Shown here: piece after piece, positions 40,678 through 44,706 of the stretch
Layout: each line of letters begins with the position of its first letter
How positions within the stretch are numbered: position 1 is the first letter of the stretch
Assembly: GCA_946479785.1 (NCBI GenBank)
Contig: CAMLHQ010000022.1
Span: forward strand, 1-44,706
Source of the DNA: an uncultured Nitrospira sp.
GTDB lineage: Bacteria > Nitrospirota > Nitrospiria > Nitrospirales > Nitrospiraceae
Reading direction: 5' to 3'
Length of the DNA: 44,706 nucleotides
The notes under the pieces: generated by a model
Told to the model about the DNA's origin: nothing
The model's database searches: none
What the model saw: the letters and a program-made list of their open reading frames with translations, nothing else
Position numbers and translations under genes: made by a program

Positions 40678-41076
40678 ATGAAGAAGGCGAAGAAGAAAAA
40701 GATTCTCTCGATCGTCGTGGCGATGGTGGCGGTCGCGGCCGTTGCCGCAGCGCCGGCCCTGGCCAAGAGCAAGGATTCGAAGAAGACGACCTCTCATACG
40801 TCTGCCGCTGCGGCGGCAGCCTCGATGGGGCATGTGCCAGCGGTGCCAGAGGCTCCCAAAGCCGGCCGCCACGATGACAAACCAGGACCGGCCTGGTTGA
40901 CGGTCGGTGGCACTGTGAAAGAGATCCATGACAACTCCTATACCGTCGAAGACTTCGAAGGCAACCAGGTCAAGCTGTACGTCGGCCAGGGGACGAAACT
41001 TATCAAGCAGAAGAAGGTTGGGGACACCGTTCGCGCTGAGATTACGCGGGGCGGCTTCGCGAATTCGATTCAGTAA
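40678..41076 (+). CDS. Small exported protein with C-terminal beta-barrel-like domain
   Basis: About 132 residues from the ATG at 40678, which follows a strong AAGGAGG; the upstream extension lacks support. A signal peptide (MKKAKKKKILSIVVAMVAVA, cleavage near ALAKS) with an unusually lysine-rich start is followed by an Ala/Ser/Lys linker and a compact beta domain of about 60 residues: LTVGGTVKEIHDNSYTVEDF, EGNQVKLYVGQGTKLI, KVGDTVRAEITRGG. The last part resembles small OB/SH3-like domains of DUF5666-type proteins, but the assignment is not secure. A terminator follows 48 bases later. Confidence 0.8.
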   Translation: MKKAKKKKILSIVVAMVAVAAVAAAPALAKSKDSKKTTSHTSAAAAAASMGHVPAVPEAPKAGRHDDKPGPAWLTVGGTVKEIHDNSYTVEDFEGNQVKLYVGQGTKLIKQKKVGDTVRAEITRGGFANSIQ

Positions 41077-41124
41077 CCCCCTTTTTGAATCCGCGCACCC
41101 ACTCCAGGCGCGGTGGTGTCCACG

Positions 41125-41163
41125 AAGAAGCCGACCCTGAACAGGTCGGCTTCTTCTTTTCTT
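41125..41163 (+). terminator. Intrinsic terminator after the small exported protein
   Basis: AAGAAGCCGACC (41125-41136) pairs perfectly with GGTCGGCTTCTT (41144-41155) around a seven-base loop, and CTTTTCTTC follows. It ends the plus-strand transcript just before the convergent DUF3047 gene. Confidence 0.85.
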
Positions 41164-41179
41164 CATCAAATCGTTTCGC

Positions 41180-41923
41180 TCACTTGCCGGCACGCACAAA
41201 CTCGATGTCGCCGTAATAAGCGGTCGCCCGCTCTTTCGTATTGTCCGTATCACTCATGATCGCTACGCCGTTGATCATCGGCGGCTCTGCCCCGAAGGCT
41301 TTCTTGTAGTCCTCGTAGATGTTGCGTTCTTCTTCCACCCACATCCCGACTTTCTTCGGTCCACTCTCGACGACGATCATCTGTGCAAAATCGGTATAGG
41401 CGTTTTCGACGATCGTGCCGGCCGGGGTTTTGGTCTCCCAGATATAATTCAACGCGGCAATCGGAATGTCGCCGAAGATGGCTTGCCCGGCTTTGAACTT
41501 GAGCTTCTTGCCGAAACTGATCTTGTCCGGGTCATACTCGAAGGTGATGTAAAGCCGAGCCGGGTAGTCGTCGCCGCCTTTTCGGCTCACGTCGCTGTTC
41601 TTGAGCAGATTCTCGACCTTCCAGCGCCAACGCACGATGGGAAACGCTTTGGGGTCGATCGTGATTTCTTTGATAAGCCCTGACGCCGACGCTTCGCTGG
41701 TGGCCTTGACCACTACCGCGCCACCATCCTTCACCAGTTCGTACGAGGTCAGCTTCGGGATCTTCTTAAAGGTGAGTGGTTTCCACCCCTCCGGCAGGGC
41801 GGAGCCGGATAGGTTGGCAGAAAACCTTCCGACATCCAGCACGGTGGAAGAGTCGGCCATGGAGACCGAAGGAGCGAAGAGGAGTCTTGCGGCGAGGAAT
41901 AAGAGTCCCCAGGTCGTGACCAT
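41180..41923 (-). CDS. DUF3047 exported protein
   Basis: A 247-residue protein with a signal peptide (LLFLAARLLFAPSVSMADS) and a single DUF3047 domain. Family signatures are WKPLTFKKIPKLTSYELVKDGG, PIVRWRWKVENLLKNSDVSRKGGDDYPARLYITFEYDPD, IWETKTPAGTIVENAYTD and the closing TKERATAYYGDIEFV. The function is unknown; the domain resembles carbohydrate-binding beta sandwiches and sits in the periplasm. The gene starts ten bases after the flavoprotein stop, making it the last gene of a three-gene operon with the TVP38 protein and the flavoprotein, an association that hints at joint action at the membrane. Confidence 0.9.
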   Translation of the reverse strand: MVTTWGLLFLAARLLFAPSVSMADSSTVLDVGRFSANLSGSALPEGWKPLTFKKIPKLTSYELVKDGGAVVVKATSEASASGLIKEITIDPKAFPIVRWRWKVENLLKNSDVSRKGGDDYPARLYITFEYDPDKISFGKKLKFKAGQAIFGDIPIAALNYIWETKTPAGTIVENAYTDFAQMIVVESGPKKVGMWVEEERNIYEDYKKAFGAEPPMINGVAIMSDTDNTKERATAYYGDIEFVRAGK

Positions 41924-41933
41924 CTACTCGCCC

Positions 41934-43490
41934 CTACCCCCGCCGCATCCAGGCAAACAATTTCATCAGCTTGTTCTTCGTTCCCTGAGTAAAGTGTGCC
42001 TTTCGCCAGAGGTTCACGACTTTCTTGTTCACCTCGGCCTGCGTCGGGTAGGGATGGATCGTGCCGGCGATCGTCTTCGCTCCGGCGCCGGCCTTCATAG
42101 CCACTGAAAATTCGCCGATCATCTCCCCCGCATGAGCAGCCACGATCGTGGCGCCAAGGATCTTATCCGTGCCTTTCTGAATATGCACGCGGGCGAACCC
42201 CTCGTCCTCACCGTCCAGAACGGCACGGTCCACTTCGTCCAGCTTGAACGTGTAGGTCTCGACTTCGACGCCTTTGGCGATGGCGTCCTTTTCGTACATG
42301 CCGACGTGAGCCACCTCAGGATCCGTAAACGTGCACCAGGGCATTACCAACGAATCGACACTGGCGTAGCCAAGTCCGAACGGATGTGGGAACAAGGCAT
42401 TCTGAATGACGATCTGAGCCATTGCGTCTGCGGCATGGGTGAACTTATGGCGCGAGCAAATGTCGCCTGCAGCGAAAATTTTCGCGTTGCTGGTTTGCAG
42501 CCGACCGTTGACCCTCACGCCGTTCTTGTCGAATTCGACACCGACCGTCTCCAGCCCCAGGCCTTCGACATTCGGTCTCCGTCCGACACCGACGAGGATT
42601 TCATCCACCGTCACATCGTAGTGCTGGCCATGAGAGTTAACGGTGAGCCGTTTGCCCTGGTCCGTTCTGCTGACGTGAAGATCTCTGCCGCAACAGAGCA
42701 GTTTGACCCCATCCTTCACCATCTGCTGCTCGACCAGTTCGGCAGCATCGCGATCTTCGTTCAGCAGGATACCGTGCATCGCTTCGATCAAGTAGACCTG
42801 GCTGCCGAAACGTGCAAAGGATTGGGCCAACTCGCAGCCGATGGGGCCGGCGCCGATGACGCCGAGGCGTTGCGGCAATTCGGTCAACGAAAACACGGTT
42901 TCGTTCGTGAGGTACCCTGCCTCTTTCAGACCGGGCGTGGAAGGCGTCGACGCTCGTGCGCCCGTGCAAATCGCGGCCCTCGCAAATTTCAGCGTCCGGT
43001 TGCCCGCCGGCCCTTCGACCTGAATTGCGTCGGCGCCCATGAATCGCCCGCTGCCGATATAGACGTCGACCCCAAGCTTGGTATAGCGATGAGCGGAATC
43101 GTTGTGGCTGATTCGCGCCCGTAATTTCCTCATGCGCGCCATCACAGCGCCAAAATCGTACTTCACGCCCGGTGGAATGTGCAGGCCGAACGTTTCCGCG
43201 TTTCGGAGGTCCGACCAGGCCCGCGCGGCACGAATGACGCCCTTCGAGGGCACGCAGCCGACATTCAAGCAGTCTCCTCCCATCAAATGCTTTTCAATCA
43301 GCGCAACCTTGGCGCCCAAGCCGGCCGCAATGACCGCCGTGACCAAACCCGCCGTCCCGGCCCCCAGGACGACGATGTTGTAGCGCCCGGATGGTTGAGG
43401 GTTGATCCAGTTCGACGGATGGACGTTCTCGACGAGCACGCGATTGTGTTCGTCGTTCGGCAAGAGCACGCCGTTCTCAACGTGAGACAT
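41934..43490 (-). CDS. Mercuric-reductase-like FAD/NAD(P) disulfide oxidoreductase
   Basis: About 518 residues from the ATG at 43490 (a TTG at 43493 is possible). FAD-binding YNIVVLGAGTAGLVTAVIAA (about 39-58) precedes the redox cysteine pair GGDCLNVGCVPSK (C75, C80). The NAD(P) site is LGVIGAGPIGCELAQSFARFG, the second FAD motif AKIFAAGDIC, and the C-terminal dimer domain ends in HPYPTQAEVNKKVVNLWRKA with the catalytic His-Pro. It lacks both the N-terminal HMA domain and the C-terminal vicinal cysteines of true MerA, and no mer genes are near, so mercury reduction is unlikely. An extra 37-residue N-terminus precedes the FAD domain. Middle gene of the TVP38-flavoprotein-DUF3047 operon. Confidence 0.9.
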   Translation of the reverse strand: MSHVENGVLLPNDEHNRVLVENVHPSNWINPQPSGRYNIVVLGAGTAGLVTAVIAAGLGAKVALIEKHLMGGDCLNVGCVPSKGVIRAARAWSDLRNAETFGLHIPPGVKYDFGAVMARMRKLRARISHNDSAHRYTKLGVDVYIGSGRFMGADAIQVEGPAGNRTLKFARAAICTGARASTPSTPGLKEAGYLTNETVFSLTELPQRLGVIGAGPIGCELAQSFARFGSQVYLIEAMHGILLNEDRDAAELVEQQMVKDGVKLLCCGRDLHVSRTDQGKRLTVNSHGQHYDVTVDEILVGVGRRPNVEGLGLETVGVEFDKNGVRVNGRLQTSNAKIFAAGDICSRHKFTHAADAMAQIVIQNALFPHPFGLGYASVDSLVMPWCTFTDPEVAHVGMYEKDAIAKGVEVETYTFKLDEVDRAVLDGEDEGFARVHIQKGTDKILGATIVAAHAGEMIGEFSVAMKAGAGAKTIAGTIHPYPTQAEVNKKVVNLWRKAHFTQGTKNKLMKLFAWMRRG

Positions 43491-43561
43491 CAATGATCCC
43501 TGTTCTTCCTGTGTGCATGATCATAGCCTATGGCCCCTTTGGGAAACAGAGAGATGCATAC

Positions 43562-44299
43562 TCATGCCGATTTGGCGCTCACCTTCTTGTAGACAACCGG
43601 TACAAGCGCGAGGATCCCCAGCAAGACGAAGGCTGCGATGACATTAGGAGAGGCAATTTCCTTCAATGAATTGATGGTGCCCAACTGCCGACCCGCGTAG
43701 GCGTATACGAACGAACCGGGAATGATCCCGAGCGCCGTCGCCGCTATATAGTTGCCTACGCTCATTCGCGTCAGGCCGGACACCAGGTTCACGACAAAGA
43801 AGGGAAAGAGCGGAATCAATCGAAGCGTCATCAGATAGCTGAATGCATTCTTGGCAAAGCCCTGCTGGAGCGGTTCCAGCCACTTTCCGAATTTCTGCTC
43901 AACCCAGTCGCGTAGCAGATAACGCGCCGCCAGAAACGCCAGCGTGGCTCCCGTCGTCGCTCCAACATTGACGAAAAGAGTGGCGAAGAGGCTGCCGAAC
44001 AAAAATCCGCCGGCGAGTGTGAGAATCACCGCGCCGGGCAGCGATAACCCGGTGACTACAATATACACAAGAATGAACAGAGCTACCGAAGCAGCATAGT
44101 TCGCCTCGGTAAAGGCCAAGAGGTGATCGCGATTGGCTTTGACTGTGTCGAGGGAGAGGAATCGTCCGAGGTCGAAGTAGAAAAAGGCGCCGGTCGCACA
44201 GAGGATCACCAACGCAATGGCGATCTTTCCGGCATTCACTCCGGTGGCCGCCTCCGCTGCTGGCATCCCATTCGTCATGGCTGTCTGCTCGCGTATCAT
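43562..44299 (-). CDS. TVP38/TMEM64 (DedA-related) membrane protein
   Basis: About 245 residues from the ATG at 44299, preceded by AAAGGAGTCCCC; the 17 codons above lack support. Six hydrophobic segments surround the family's conserved SNARE-associated (VTT) region: GLSLPGAVILTLAGGFLFG (about 93-111), LAARYLLRDWVEQKFGKWL, and RLIPLFPFFVVNLVSGLTRMSVGNYIAATALGIIPGSFVYAYAG (about 170-213). DedA/VTT proteins move lipids such as undecaprenyl phosphate or phospholipids across membranes. First gene of the operon, 71 bases before the flavoprotein start. Its partnership with a disulfide oxidoreductase recurs in many bacteria, but the reason is unknown. Confidence 0.9.
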   Translation of the reverse strand: MIREQTAMTNGMPAAEAATGVNAGKIAIALVILCATGAFFYFDLGRFLSLDTVKANRDHLLAFTEANYAASVALFILVYIVVTGLSLPGAVILTLAGGFLFGSLFATLFVNVGATTGATLAFLAARYLLRDWVEQKFGKWLEPLQQGFAKNAFSYLMTLRLIPLFPFFVVNLVSGLTRMSVGNYIAATALGIIPGSFVYAYAGRQLGTINSLKEIASPNVIAAFVLLGILALVPVVYKKVSAKSA

Positions 44300-44475
44300 G
44301 GGGACTCCTTTCCCGGCTGTCAATGTCTGCCCTACGGGATCAGTCGCCAAACATCAATGTTTCTTACAGACCGAGCAGGCCAAGAAGTGAGACCGGGCCT
44401 CTGGATTCTCCTGAATCTACGGATGGTCAGTGAATGTGACGATGCGTGGTCAGGACAGAATGACGGCGAAGGGGA

Positions 44476-44706
44476 CTACTGGAGCTGGCGGTTATGAAGA
44501 TCTCGATCCATGTCTAAGCGGCCGAATGCCCGTTCGACGGGATCGATTTTGCCGTCCTGATTGCGATCCAACTCCTGGAAATGGTCGTGGGTCAGATCGG
44601 GGGTCTGTGGATTGGGCACCCCGGCAGTATGAGGATTTGGGCGAGGATCGTAACGCTGTGAATCTTCGAGCACGCCGTAGTACATCAGATCCGTCCGGGG
44701 TTGTAC
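44476..44706 (-). CDS. EF-hand protein, C-terminal part (5' end outside the window)
   Basis: The frame is open from the right edge (VQPRTDL precedes the first methionine at 44685, which has no good ribosome binding site), so the start probably lies beyond the window. The visible part has a Pro/Asn-rich stretch and one canonical EF-hand loop, DRNQDGKIDPVE, with all calcium-ligand positions (D1, N3, D5, I8, E12). A second loop begins DMDRDLHNRQ but the stop cuts it short, so it cannot bind calcium. A secreted calcium-binding protein is likely, but location cannot be judged without the N-terminus. Confidence 0.7.
   Translation of the reverse strand, partial: VQPRTDLMYYGVLEDSQRYDPRPNPHTAGVPNPQTPDLTHDHFQELDRNQDGKIDPVERAFGRLDMDRDLHNRQLQ

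Noticed and set aside
42132..43124. 330-codon plus-strand ORF
   Set aside because: It is antisense to the FAD-dependent oxidoreductase and has no recognisable motifs.
41934..43490. Annotation as mercuric reductase MerA and a mercury-resistance operon
   Set aside because: The HMA domain and C-terminal vicinal cysteines are missing and no merR, merT or merP is present.

Overview
The window is bacterial chromosomal DNA of roughly 58-60% G+C by eye. No rRNA, tRNA or CRISPR array is visible. Gene content points to the phylum Nitrospirota, most likely a Nitrospira-like bacterium: a membrane MutS-like ATPase next to an LplT-PlsC-AMP-ligase fusion, a DUF4384 membrane protein with its own sigma factor, a DUF3365 cytochrome-like protein, tandem beta-propeller lipoproteins, and a long palindromic intergenic repeat of a kind I associate with that genus. 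This assignment is inference from gene content and memory; no marker gene was compared.

Layout. Positions 1-700 hold one end of an IS3-family element (orfA, a -1 frameshift site, truncated orfB). Positions 848-3718 (minus) are an overlapping operon: prmA, a MOSC protein, a methyltransferase and a SUMF1-domain protein. Positions 3822-11975 (plus) are a tight five-gene run: membrane MutS-like ATPase, trifunctional phospholipid acylation protein, metal-dependent hydrolase, ECF-type sigma factor and probable membrane anti-sigma/DUF4384 protein. Positions 12006-15889 carry two glycolytic genes head to head: a histidine-phosphatase/phosphofructokinase fusion (minus) and pyruvate kinase (plus). Positions 15908-17792 (minus) hold a fatty acid hydroxylase-family protein and an AT-richer methyltransferase that looks acquired.

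Positions 17968-22828 (plus) contain an ATP-dependent DNA ligase, a small charged helical exported protein, an in-frame RnfD/NqrB-like plus DUF2330 ORF with a strong internal start, and a small lipoprotein. Positions 22923-27230 (minus) encode a full-length Lhr-type helicase, and 27364-29801 (minus) two seven-repeat beta-propeller lipoproteins. Positions 29934-32232 hold a short-chain-dehydrogenase-like protein convergent with a CPBP protease. Positions 32371-35385 (plus) are a three-gene operon: class V aminotransferase, DUF3365 haem-motif protein, amidohydrolase. Positions 35439-37578 hold a J-domain protein and an MFS transporter flanking a 119-bp palindrome. A DUF6573-like protein, a lipoprotein, a CCA/poly(A) polymerase-family enzyme and a small exported protein follow. 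The right end (41180-44299, minus) is an operon of a TVP38/TMEM64 membrane protein, a mercuric-reductase-like flavoprotein and a DUF3047 protein, then the end of an EF-hand gene cut by the window edge.

Themes. Carbon flux is represented by the PFK fusion and Pyk, which share one divergent promoter region. Envelope maintenance is represented by the lysophospholipid acylation protein, sigma/anti-sigma pair, fatty acid hydroxylase, CPBP protease and many lipoproteins. Nucleic-acid repair is represented by Lhr, the ATP-dependent ligase and the MutS-like protein. The best candidates for undescribed biology are the phosphatase-PFK fusion, the RnfD-DUF2330 in-frame arrangement, and the five-gene operon joining a membrane MutS-like ATPase, phospholipid remodelling and a dedicated sigma switch.
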